Part shown: positions 44,773 to 52,979 of the stretch, piece after piece
Numbering within the stretch: the stretch's first letter is position 1
How the letters are laid out: each line of letters starts with the position of its first letter
Assembly: GCA_003132025.1 (NCBI GenBank)
Contig: PKWJ01000035.1
Span: forward strand, 37,069 to 101,068
Source: Gammaproteobacteria bacterium
Lineage (GTDB): Bacteria > Pseudomonadota > Gammaproteobacteria > Steroidobacterales > Steroidobacteraceae
Length of the DNA stretch: 64,000 nucleotides
Direction of reading: 5' to 3'
Made by a program: the position numbers and the translations under genes
Notes under the pieces: model-generated
Seen by the model: the letters and a program-made list of their open reading frames with translations, nothing else
What the model was told of the DNA's origin: nothing
Database searches by the model: none

Positions 44773-45363
44773 ATGGCAGCCGCAATCATTCTCGGCGCCA
44801 CGGTGATCGTCAGCCTGCTGGGCCTGTGGGTGGCCCCCGGCATCATCGAGCGCAATCTGTTTCGGCCGTTCTGGTTTCTTGCGCGCCGGCAGTACTGGAC
44901 CGCCATTACCAACGGTTTTGTGCACGCCGACCTTGGACACCTGCTGTTCAACAGCCTGACCTACTGGTTCTTTGCATTTCCGCTGGAGCGAATGATCGGC
45001 AGCGCGCGTTTCGCGGCGCTGTACTTCATCGGCCTCGTGGCCAGCGATACCGGCACCTATTTCAAGCACCGGCGCGATCCGGATTACGCCTGCCTGGGTG
45101 CGTCAGGCGCGATACTGGCGGTGCTGTTCGCCTCGATCGTCTACATTCCGCGCCAATCGATCATGATCATGCCGATCCCGCTGCCGATTCCCGCGCCGCT
45201 GTTTGCGATCGGCTACCTGGCCTATAGCTTTTACGCTGCGCGTGCGCAGCGCGGACGGATCAATCACGACGCGCATTTCTACGGTGCGCTGGCTGGTCTG
45301 GCCTTCGTCGCGCTGACCGATCCTGCGGCCTGGGAGCGAGCCGGACGCGTCGTCCTGGGATGA
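44773..45363 (+). CDS. Rhomboid-family intramembrane serine protease
   Basis: 196 residues, six helices. The catalytic pair is visible: Ser111 in LGASGAIL and His168 in NHDAHFYGALAG; HADLGHLLFN (His51, His56, Asn60) supplies the L1/helix-2 motif. Cleaves membrane proteins within the bilayer; target unknown. The compact six-helix form lacks any cytosolic domain. 3 nt after the DMT transporter gene. Confidence 0.9.
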   Translation: MAAAIILGATVIVSLLGLWVAPGIIERNLFRPFWFLARRQYWTAITNGFVHADLGHLLFNSLTYWFFAFPLERMIGSARFAALYFIGLVASDTGTYFKHRRDPDYACLGASGAILAVLFASIVYIPRQSIMIMPIPLPIPAPLFAIGYLAYSFYAARAQRGRINHDAHFYGALAGLAFVALTDPAAWERAGRVVLG

Positions 45364-45414
45364 GAGGTACACCAGCAAGCGGCGGGCGCCTGGCAACCGC
45401 GCTAGACTTCGCGC

Positions 45415-46293
45415 GTGTCCGCATCACCCCGCCACGGCAGAGTCATCGGCAGCTCGTCCGGCCGCAAGGTCATCACCCATGGCTTGCGCCGGCGGCTGCT
45501 GCTGGACCTCTACCACCAGTTCATGACCGTCGGCTGGCCGACTATATTCGCCAGTTTTTTCGGGTTCTTCCTGGTGTTCAATCTGCTGTTCGCGGTGGTG
45601 TATTCATTCCAGGACGACGACATTGCCAATCTCAATCCTGCCGGGTACTGGGGCAGGTTCTTCTTCAGCGTCGAGACACTGGCAACGGTCGGTTACGGCG
45701 ACATGCACCCGCAGACCCCGTTCGCGCATATCGTCGCGGCGCTCGAGATCTTCGTTGGCCTGATGAGCCTGGCGCTGATCACCGGCATGATGTTCGCGCG
45801 CTTCTCCAAGCCGACGGCGCGCTTCGTGTTCGCGCACAACGCCGTGGTGCGCCCGATGAACGGCAAGATGACGCTGATGCTGCGCGCCGCCAATGCGCGC
45901 CAGAACATCGTGATGGAGGCCTCTGCGCAGCTGCGCCTGCTGCGCGATGAGGTCACGCCCGAAGGTATTCGCATCCGGCGCATCCAGGACCTGACGCTGG
46001 TGCGCAACCGGCATCCGGTATTCCTGTTCGGATGGACCATACTGCATGTGATCGATGACGCCAGCCCGCTGGCGGGCGAGACCGCGGAGTCGCTGCGCGC
46101 GGCGCGTGGCTGGCTGCTGCTGACCGTCATCGGTAACGATGAGACCACCGGGCAGAGCCTGATGGCACGCCAGGAATACCCGGCCTCAGCGCTGCGCTGG
46201 AATTACGGCTATGTGGACATCCTGAGCACCGACGCCGAGGGCATCGACCATTTCGACTACGCCAGGTTTCACGACATCGAACCGCTAAGCTGA
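45415..46293 (+). CDS. Inward-rectifier-type potassium channel (KirBac family)
   Basis: 292 residues. Two membrane helices flank a pore loop with the selectivity filter TVGYGD (91-96), preceded by the slide helix region and followed by a large cytoplasmic immunoglobulin-like domain (about 135-290), as in KirBac. MNGKMTLMLRAANAR begins this domain. Starts at GTG 45415. The channel lacks a nucleotide-binding RCK domain, so gating is likely by lipid or pH. Convergent with the protease gene (15 nt apart). Confidence 0.92.
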   Translation: MSASPRHGRVIGSSSGRKVITHGLRRRLLLDLYHQFMTVGWPTIFASFFGFFLVFNLLFAVVYSFQDDDIANLNPAGYWGRFFFSVETLATVGYGDMHPQTPFAHIVAALEIFVGLMSLALITGMMFARFSKPTARFVFAHNAVVRPMNGKMTLMLRAANARQNIVMEASAQLRLLRDEVTPEGIRIRRIQDLTLVRNRHPVFLFGWTILHVIDDASPLAGETAESLRAARGWLLLTVIGNDETTGQSLMARQEYPASALRWNYGYVDILSTDAEGIDHFDYARFHDIEPLS

Positions 46294-46308
46294 AGCGCGC
46301 TGCGGTCG

Positions 46309-47319
46309 CTAGCCGGCATCGCTCTCGCGCGCGATGACATCCATCGTCAGGCGTCGCCCGCGACGTATGATTTCCAGCGGCGCTGCGGCGCCGATACGCG
46401 AATCGATCAACAGCCGGTGCAGATCGTCCACACCGCCGATCCATTGACCGTCGAAGCGCACGATCAGGTCGCCCGATTCGACCCCGGCCTGGCCAGCAGC
46501 GCCGCCGTCGAGCACGCTGATGACACGCACCGCCGCGACCTGCGGCAGCTCGAAGTGCCGCCGCAGCCGCTGCGGCACGGCGACCGTCTGGCCGCCAATG
46601 CCTATGCTGGCGCGTCGCACGCGGCCGTGACGCAGCAGCTCGAGCGCGACGCGCTGCACCGTGTCGATGGCGATGGCGAAACAGATCCCCTGCGCGCCGG
46701 CGATGATGGCGGTGTTCATGCCAATGACGCGGCCGGCCGAGTCCATCAGCGGGCCGCCCGAATTGCCGGGATTGAGCGCGGCGTCGGTCTGGATCACATC
46801 CTCGATCAGGCGCCCGGAGCTGGCGCGCAGCGAGCGGCCCAGCGCGCTCACCACGCCCGCAGTCACGGTGCAGTCAAAGCCGAGTGGATTGCCGATCGCA
46901 ATAGCGACCTGCCCGACGCGCAAGGCATGCGAGCGGCCGAGCGTGACCGCCGGCATCGCCGCGCTCACCCGGATCAGCGCCGTGTCGGTATGCGGGTCCT
47001 CGCCCAGCAGATCGGCTTCGAATTCGTCGCCACGCACCGTCGCGACGCGCAATGCGCTCGCCCCATGCACCACATGGCTGTTGGTGAGAATCAGGCCATC
47101 AGGGGTGAACACAAAGCCCGAGGCACTGCCACCCTGGGTAGCGGCCGCGGTCGCGCGCCGCGTATGAATCGCAACCACCGCCGGCGTGGCCGCCTCGGCC
47201 ACGCCGGTGACGGTGCGTGAGTAGGCATCGAGCAGCTGCTGGTCACGGCCATGATCCAGCTCCCCGTGGTCCCGCTGGACCGGGCCGTCGTCATAGGTCT
47301 GCGCAGCGAGCATGTTCAT
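46309..47319 (-). CDS. HtrA/DegP-like S1C serine protease with one PDZ, no signal peptide
   Basis: 336 residues. The catalytic triad is complete: His82 (LTNSHVVHG), Asp112 (HTDTALI) and Ser187 (NPGNSGGPL). One PDZ domain covers about 235-330 (QAGVESGDLIVRFDGQWIGG). There is no signal peptide or membrane anchor at the N-terminus (MNMLAAQTYDDG), unusual for the family and suggestive of a cytoplasmic protease. The start overlaps the stop of the LuxR-type gene by 4 nt (ATGA), with AGGAG upstream. Same strand as a degenerate paralogue at 47582-48514. Confidence 0.88.
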   Translation of the reverse strand: MNMLAAQTYDDGPVQRDHGELDHGRDQQLLDAYSRTVTGVAEAATPAVVAIHTRRATAAATQGGSASGFVFTPDGLILTNSHVVHGASALRVATVRGDEFEADLLGEDPHTDTALIRVSAAMPAVTLGRSHALRVGQVAIAIGNPLGFDCTVTAGVVSALGRSLRASSGRLIEDVIQTDAALNPGNSGGPLMDSAGRVIGMNTAIIAGAQGICFAIAIDTVQRVALELLRHGRVRRASIGIGGQTVAVPQRLRRHFELPQVAAVRVISVLDGGAAGQAGVESGDLIVRFDGQWIGGVDDLHRLLIDSRIGAAAPLEIIRRGRRLTMDVIARESDAG

Positions 47320-47576
47320 AGCGAAAGCTCTCCTCGTCGCAGGGCCGCGACCACCGCCTCGGCCCGGGTGCCCGCGTCGAGCTTGTCCAGTATCGCCGCG
47401 ATATGGAATTTCACCGTGTTCGGCGATACCCGCAGCTCGCGCGCGATGCCCTTGTTCGAGATTCCGGCCGCCACCAGGGCTAGAACTTCGCGCTCGCGCG
47501 CGCTCAGGCGCGCTGGGCTTCGTTGGACGATCAGGTTCACCGGGTCGGTTATGGTGGCGTCGGCGGCCGACTGCAA
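47316..47576 (-). CDS. Stand-alone LuxR-type DNA-binding domain
   Basis: 86 residues consisting almost only of the GerE/LuxR helix-turn-helix: LSAREREVLALVAAGISNKGIARELRVSPNTVKFHIAAILDKL. No receiver or ligand domain precedes it, so it is either a free DNA-binding regulator or the remnant of a response regulator. It starts at TTG 47576 just 5 nt after the stop of the degenerate protease gene and overlaps the active protease gene, so all three form one unit. It could control its own operon. Confidence 0.8.
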   Translation of the reverse strand: MQSAADATITDPVNLIVQRSPARLSAREREVLALVAAGISNKGIARELRVSPNTVKFHIAAILDKLDAGTRAEAVVAALRRGELSL

Positions 47577-47581
47577 GACCC

Positions 47582-48514
47582 CTAACCCTGCGGCTGGTGC
47601 GATTCGCCCACCGTGATCGGTAGTGTCTGCGGCTGACCGCCGCGACGCAGCCGTAGCTCCAGCACGCGCCCGGGAACCGCCTGTGCCAGCTGTGCCACCA
47701 ATCCCTCCACGTCATCGATCGCGACGCCGTCGATCGCCTCCAACAGATCACCGGGAGCGACTCCGGCTGCATCCGCAGGCGACTCAGGCTCGACGCCCGC
47801 CACCGCCGCCATGCTGCGCGCCGAACGACCCCAGCGTGCCCGGGTCGCCGCATCCAGCCACAGCGGCTGCAGCCGCAACCCGAGGTATGGCCGCGGCAAA
47901 TAGCCGTGCTGCTCGACCGCGGCAACGATCCGGTCGACGGTCGCTGCCGGTATGCCGAGCGGACGAGCGCGCGGCCCTGGCACCAGCATGGCCCTGGGAA
48001 CACCAGTCAGATCGGCCACCAGGGCGCCCTCGAACTGATTGTCGAGTGTCGCCTCGAATTCCAGGCGCTGCGCAATGTCGCCCCCGCGCCGCGAGCGCCA
48101 GGCGGGACCTGCGACTCGCACCGTGCCAAATCCGACCCGAGGGCCGCGCCGTCCGCGGCCGACAATGATGACACCGGCGCCGGCTTCCAGAGTGGCATCG
48201 CTCGCGGCCGCGGCCACGCCGTCCGTCGGGGCGTCGTGCATCTGATCGTCACCACTGATGCGCAGCAGCGCCACGTCGGTCGCCAGATCGCAAGCGATCA
48301 CCGGCGCGCGCGTTTCGCCGCGCTCCGACAGCAGCGTCACCTCGTCGCTGCCGGCGAGTGCCTCGGCAGCCGTGACGATGTATGACCCGCGCCAGCGGAT
48401 GCCCGACACGGATCGATGGGGACCGATGGCGATGGCCACGGTGCGCGGTGCCAGCGCAGCGGCGAGCTGCGAGCGCTCCTGCGACCATTGTTGCAAGACA
48501 TTCGTTGCGTTCAT
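47582..48514 (-). CDS. Degenerate trypsin-like/PDZ protein, probable pseudoprotease
   Basis: 310 residues with the same domain plan as the protease at 46309-47319: trypsin-like part (about 20-195) and PDZ (about 215-300, ADAAGVAPGDLLEAIDGVAIDD). The catalytic residues are lost: where the His should be there is VTAAEALAG (Glu51), the Asp is kept (Asp80, LATDVALL), and the GNSGGP serine region is NQFEGALVADL (Glu163). So it likely binds peptides without cutting. No signal peptide. ATG 48514 with GAGGT upstream. First gene of the three-gene unit. Confidence 0.8.
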   Translation of the reverse strand: MNATNVLQQWSQERSQLAAALAPRTVAIAIGPHRSVSGIRWRGSYIVTAAEALAGSDEVTLLSERGETRAPVIACDLATDVALLRISGDDQMHDAPTDGVAAAASDATLEAGAGVIIVGRGRRGPRVGFGTVRVAGPAWRSRRGGDIAQRLEFEATLDNQFEGALVADLTGVPRAMLVPGPRARPLGIPAATVDRIVAAVEQHGYLPRPYLGLRLQPLWLDAATRARWGRSARSMAAVAGVEPESPADAAGVAPGDLLEAIDGVAIDDVEGLVAQLAQAVPGRVLELRLRRGGQPQTLPITVGESHQPQG

Positions 48515-48935
48515 GACTGACCTCACTGGTGCTGCGCCTCAAGAGTGCGCGCGGTTCGCAGCTCGCGGTACTACCCGAACGGGCGGGCGACCGCGGTGAA
48601 GCTAGCTGGCGTGAGGATTTTTCGAAGCGGCCAGGCGCGGCAGTGCGTAGCTGGGTGCGGAGCGCGAAGCGCGGTGCAAATCGGGGCGGCATCGTCGCCG
48701 AGGTAGCCCAAAACGACGATGCCGCACCGCTTCCCCCCGCATCACGCAACCAGTCTGCCGGGCCGACGCTGTTGTGGCGCCGGGGCCCGACTGGGGGTCC
48801 GCCTAAAGGATTTTGCGCCGCCCCGTCATGCCCAGCGTCGATTTCTTACAACACCGACTGCCGTTGTTTAGACTGCACTTATCCCCATACGTTGTCAAAT
48901 TACAGCGCCCGGCAAAATGACGATCCGCGCGTCGC
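48515..48935. other. 421-base intergenic region, leader of the protease unit
   Basis: No gene seen. An AT-richer part at about 48850-48920 contains, on the minus strand, a perfect TTGACA (48893-48898), a candidate -35 for leftward transcription; a matching -10 at normal spacing was not found (TCTAAA is 20 nt away). The rest is GC-rich and contains a strong hairpin (48686-48725). If transcription starts here the mRNA leader would be roughly 350 nt. Confidence 0.45.
48686..48725. repeat. 12-bp perfect inverted repeat in the protease leader
   Basis: GCGGCATCGTCG at 48686-48697 is matched by its exact complement CGACGATGCCGC at 48714-48725, with a 16-base loop. No T-run follows on either strand, so it is not a standard terminator. 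It may be an RNA structure in the leader or an operator. Confidence 0.6.
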
Positions 48936-50753
48936 TCAAGGTGCCGCGCAGGGTAACGACCCGGGTCCATCCGCGCGCACTATTCGCGGCGGCATCGTGG
49001 ACGTCGCGGCTAACCCAGTCTGCAGGTATTGCGAGAACGCTTCGCGGTCGAGCGGGCCTGAATCGCCACTTCCGAACTGCCTGAACAGCGTGAAATCGTC
49101 GCCGCCATTGGCCAGAAAATCGTTGACGGTCACGCGGTAGTGACGCGCCGGGTCCAGTGACTGATACGCCGCATCGCAGGCCTGCACGATGCGCGCGCCG
49201 GAAGGCCTGGCAGGATCCCAGCTGTAGTACAGACCGGAGGTCTTGAGTATCCGTGGCAGCGCATCGCCCTCGACCGGCCATTGCTGCTCGAGCACCGCGT
49301 GCAACTGGGCTCCGGTCATATCAAGCGTAATCAGGCGATTGGCAAATGGGTGCAGCGTAAGAACGTCGCCCCAGGTGACCGGACCTGCGCGCAGATCGGA
49401 GCGCAGGCCGCCCGGATTCATCAGCGCAATGTCGGCGTGGGTGGCGGCACGCTGCGCATCGGCCACCAGATCTCCCAATGTGGATTCACCGCCTGCCGTC
49501 ACGGCGCGTGTCATCGGCAGCGTGAGCGTACCCACCACACGCCCTCCGCTGGCGGCCACGAGCTTTTGCGCCGCGGCGGTCAGTCGTCGCGCCGCTGGAT
49601 CCCCGGGCAGGCCCGGTGGTGCATCGGCCCAGGTCGGAACAATCACGGCGGATTTCGCCACCACTTCGCGCGTCGCAGGATCGACGCGCAGATCAATCTG
49701 CGCCAGCGCCACACCGTAGGAATACGCCTGAGTCACCAGCACCGGCGCCGCGCCGCGTCCCGGCAGCAGGGCATTGGTAAAGTTGTGCGTGTGGCCGGAG
49801 ACCACGACATCGATATCCGGATCCAGCCGCGCGAGGATATCGCGTAGCGGACCGCGCCAGTCATAGCCGTCGGCGCCCGGCACCGGCTCCAGGCCCTGAT
49901 GAATCAGGACAATCAGGACATGCACCCCGTGACGCTTGAGCTCCGCTGCGGCCTGATTGATGGCGTCCGCCTCGTCGAGAAACTGCAGGTCAGCCACCGC
50001 CCAGGCCGGAACAATGCTCGGTGTATCGCGCAGCACGGCGCCGATCACACCCACCGGAATGCCCCCCAGCATCACTACCGCATACGGCGGCAACAACAGC
50101 TTGCCGGTGCGCCGATCGAGCACATTGGCGCATACGTAAGGCACTTGACTGCCGCGATACGGATTCTCGAGGAATGGGCCCCCAGGGGCATTGCCGCCGC
50201 CGAGCAGCCGGCGAATCTCGTCGGGTCCGGCGTCGAACTCATGATTGCCCAGGGTGCCGACCACGTTGCAGCGGTTGAAGTCGCGCTGCCAATGGGCTGC
50301 ATCGAAGAATTGCATCGCCGAACCGTAGCGGCAATGCCGGTTGGCCAGCAGATTCAGGAATTCGATCGCCGGCTCGTTGTGCAGCAAACTGGTAATGGGA
50401 GGGCTGGCTCCGAGCTGATCGCCCGCATGCACGATCAGCGTGCGGTCGGGGTCGGCGCGCTGCAGGGCCTTGAGATACGCGGCGAGCGCGGCGGCACCAC
50501 CCACCGGCCGCGCCGAGGACACCGTAGGGCTTTGCAGGTTGCCGTGAAAATCATTGAAGGCAAGCAGCCGCAGATGCACCGTGGGTCCTGCGGAGGCCTT
50601 GCGCTTCGACCAGCTCACGCTGGTCGCCGGGGGCGGCCAGGGATTGGTCGCCGGCGCAGGTCCCGCGCCCGGCGCCCCCGTGCCAGCGGCGCTGGCGATG
50701 CCAGCCCCGCACAGGGCCGCCAGCACGACTACAATCCGGCTATAGAAGTGCAT
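48936..50753 (-). CDS. Periplasmic 5'-nucleotidase / metallophosphatase (UshA-like)
   Basis: 605 residues with a signal peptide (about 1-22, IASAAG). N-terminal calcineurin-like metallophosphatase domain with AFNDFHGN, GDQLGASPP, LGNHEFDAG and VSGHTHNF supplies the two-metal site. The C-terminal 5-nucleotidase domain (about 395-570) has NPGGLRSDLRAG and VNDFLANGGDDF for substrate binding. Probably hydrolyses extracellular nucleotides to recover phosphate and nucleosides. ATG 50753 is chosen because it gives a clean signal peptide. Divergent from the sulfotransferase gene. Confidence 0.9.
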   Translation of the reverse strand: MHFYSRIVVVLAALCGAGIASAAGTGAPGAGPAPATNPWPPPATSVSWSKRKASAGPTVHLRLLAFNDFHGNLQSPTVSSARPVGGAAALAAYLKALQRADPDRTLIVHAGDQLGASPPITSLLHNEPAIEFLNLLANRHCRYGSAMQFFDAAHWQRDFNRCNVVGTLGNHEFDAGPDEIRRLLGGGNAPGGPFLENPYRGSQVPYVCANVLDRRTGKLLLPPYAVVMLGGIPVGVIGAVLRDTPSIVPAWAVADLQFLDEADAINQAAAELKRHGVHVLIVLIHQGLEPVPGADGYDWRGPLRDILARLDPDIDVVVSGHTHNFTNALLPGRGAAPVLVTQAYSYGVALAQIDLRVDPATREVVAKSAVIVPTWADAPPGLPGDPAARRLTAAAQKLVAASGGRVVGTLTLPMTRAVTAGGESTLGDLVADAQRAATHADIALMNPGGLRSDLRAGPVTWGDVLTLHPFANRLITLDMTGAQLHAVLEQQWPVEGDALPRILKTSGLYYSWDPARPSGARIVQACDAAYQSLDPARHYRVTVNDFLANGGDDFTLFRQFGSGDSGPLDREAFSQYLQTGLAATSTMPPRIVRADGPGSLPCAAP

Positions 50754-50850
50754 TGGGCATCCCGTGCAGCATCGATGGTTTGTAAGCCGGATGCGTGACC
50801 GCTGTGTGAACCGCATCAGCGGCCGGTGCGCAGTCTACTAAGTCCACTAA

Positions 50851-52911
50851 ATGAGCAAGACATGCCGTGGGCATGCGCAGGACCTGGACGTGAGTAATTC
50901 ATCGGAGCTGGTCGGAACGCTTGACGTTGCGCTGGCGCATGCTGCGCGTCTGCTCGAACGCGACCCGCGACTGGCCGCGCAGCAGGCCGCCGAGATCCTG
51001 AAGGTTGTCCCCGGTCATCCGCGCGCGCGTCTGGTGCTCGGCGCGGCGCACCGCATTGCCGGTCATACCCAGGCGGCGCTGGAAGTGCTCGAGCCGCTGG
51101 CGCGCGAACAGCCGCAATCAGCTCCGGTACAGCTGGAGCTTGGCATTGCGCGCGGCGAGGCCGGCCAGGCCAGTGGCGCGACCGCCGCGCTGCTGCAGGC
51201 CCTGAAACTGCAGTCGGATTCGCCCGACGCCTGGCGTCTGCTCGCCGACCAGCGCGACGCGGTGGGCGATGCCGCGGGAGCCGATCAGGCGCGCGCGCAT
51301 TATATGAAGGCCGCCACCCGCGATCCGCGGCTGATGCAGGCCGCGGCGGCACTGGTCGACAATCAGCTGCCGGTCGCCGAGGCACGGCTGCGCGCCCATC
51401 TGCAGGCGCACCCGACCGATGTCGCCGCACTGCGCATGCTGGCCGAGGTGGCGGCGCGCCTGCGCCGCTATGCGGACGCGCAGCAGCTGCTGGAGCGCTG
51501 CCTGGAGCTCGCTCCCAGCTTCGACGCCGCCCGCCATAACTACGCCACGGTGCTCAATCGCCAGGGCAATGCGGCCGCCGCGCTGTCGCAGGTCGAACGG
51601 CTACTGGCGAAGGAACCGCGCAACCCCGGCTACCGCAACCTGCAGGCGGCGGTGCTGGCGAATCTGGGCGACTATGCCGAGTCCATCAAGGTCTACGAAG
51701 CGGTGCTGAAGGAATTCCCGCGCCAGCCCAAGGTGTGGCTGAGCTATGGGCACTCATTGAAAACCGCTGGCCGTCAGACCGACAGCGTCGCGGCCTACCG
51801 TCACGCGATCGGCATGCAGCCGACGTTGGGGGAAGCGTATTGGAGCCTTGCGAATCTGAAGACGTTTCGATTCGCGGATGCGGACCTGGTGGCGCTACGC
51901 AGTGCACTGGCACGCGAGGATCTGGAGCAGGACGATCGCCTGCACTTTGAATTCTCCCTGGGCAAGGCGCTCGAGGACCAGGCGTGCTACCAGGAGTCGT
52001 TCGCGCATTACGCGGCCGGCAACGCGATCCGCCGTCAGTTACACCCTTACAGCGCCGACGACAATTCGCTGTTCGTGCGGCGCTCGAAGCAGGTCTTCAC
52101 CAGCGAATTTTTTGAGGCGCGCGCCGCAGCAGGTGCCACGGCGCAGGACCCGATCTTCATCGTCGGCCTGCCGCGCTCCGGCTCGACGCTGCTGGAGCAG
52201 ATCCTCGCGAGCCACTCGCTGGTGGAAGGGACCATGGAGCTGCCGCATGTCCCCAGGGTCGCACGCGAGATCGCCGCCCGGGCAGGATCGGACGGAGAGT
52301 CGCATTTTCCGCAAGTGGTGGCCGCGCTCAGTGCCGAACAGCTGCGAGCGCTGGGCGAGCGCTACCTGGCCGAGACGCGCAGCGTGCGCAAGACCGATGC
52401 GCCGTTTTTTATCGACAAGATGCCGAACAACTGTCTGTACCTGCCGCTCATACACCTGATGCTGCCGAACGCCAGGATCATCGATGCGCGCCGCCATCCG
52501 CTCGGCTGCTGCTTCTCGTGCTTCAAGCAGCACTTCGCCCGCGGCCAGAACTATACCTACGCGCTCGAGGACATCGGCCGCTATTACCGCGACTACGTCG
52601 AGCTGATGGCTCATGTCGATGCGGCATTACCGGGCCGTATGCACCGCGTGTACTACGAGACCATCATCGAGGACACCGAGGCGGAGGTGCGGCGCCTGCT
52701 CGACTATTGCGATCTACCGTTCGAGGATGCCTGCCTGAAATTCTACGAGAACGAGCGCGCGGTGCGCACCGCCAGCTCCGAGCAGGTGCGCCAGCCGATC
52801 TTCCGCGAGGGCCTGGACCATTGGCAGCACTACCGGCCCTGGCTCGATCCCCTGGAGGCTGCGCTCGGGCAGGTGCTCCGTGCTTATCCGGAGGTACCAG
52901 ATTCTTTTTGA
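50851..52911 (+). CDS. TPR-containing sulfotransferase
   Basis: 686 residues. The N-terminal about 400 residues are TPR repeats; the C-terminal domain (about 430-686) is a sulfotransferase using PAPS. The 5'-phosphosulfate loop is GLPRSGSTLLEQI (about 439-451) and the 3'-phosphate motif is near DARRHPLGCCFSCF. No signal peptide, so it is cytoplasmic. 68 nt upstream of a TonB-dependent receptor; from memory such pairs recur in related bacteria. Acceptor substrate unknown. A GTG at 50890 is an alternative start. Confidence 0.88.
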   Translation: MSKTCRGHAQDLDVSNSSELVGTLDVALAHAARLLERDPRLAAQQAAEILKVVPGHPRARLVLGAAHRIAGHTQAALEVLEPLAREQPQSAPVQLELGIARGEAGQASGATAALLQALKLQSDSPDAWRLLADQRDAVGDAAGADQARAHYMKAATRDPRLMQAAAALVDNQLPVAEARLRAHLQAHPTDVAALRMLAEVAARLRRYADAQQLLERCLELAPSFDAARHNYATVLNRQGNAAAALSQVERLLAKEPRNPGYRNLQAAVLANLGDYAESIKVYEAVLKEFPRQPKVWLSYGHSLKTAGRQTDSVAAYRHAIGMQPTLGEAYWSLANLKTFRFADADLVALRSALAREDLEQDDRLHFEFSLGKALEDQACYQESFAHYAAGNAIRRQLHPYSADDNSLFVRRSKQVFTSEFFEARAAAGATAQDPIFIVGLPRSGSTLLEQILASHSLVEGTMELPHVPRVAREIAARAGSDGESHFPQVVAALSAEQLRALGERYLAETRSVRKTDAPFFIDKMPNNCLYLPLIHLMLPNARIIDARRHPLGCCFSCFKQHFARGQNYTYALEDIGRYYRDYVELMAHVDAALPGRMHRVYYETIIEDTEAEVRRLLDYCDLPFEDACLKFYENERAVRTASSEQVRQPIFREGLDHWQHYRPWLDPLEAALGQVLRAYPEVPDSF

Positions 52912-52979
52912 CAATTAACAGACATTCATTTATCTGTGGGGCCCTGGGAGCGGAATAAACACCATAAGAGGGTCACCGA

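Noticed and set aside
48529..49140. 203-codon frame upstream of and over the nucleotidase end
   Set aside because: Arg/Pro/Ser-rich shadow crossing the hairpin region and the antisense of the nucleotidase gene.
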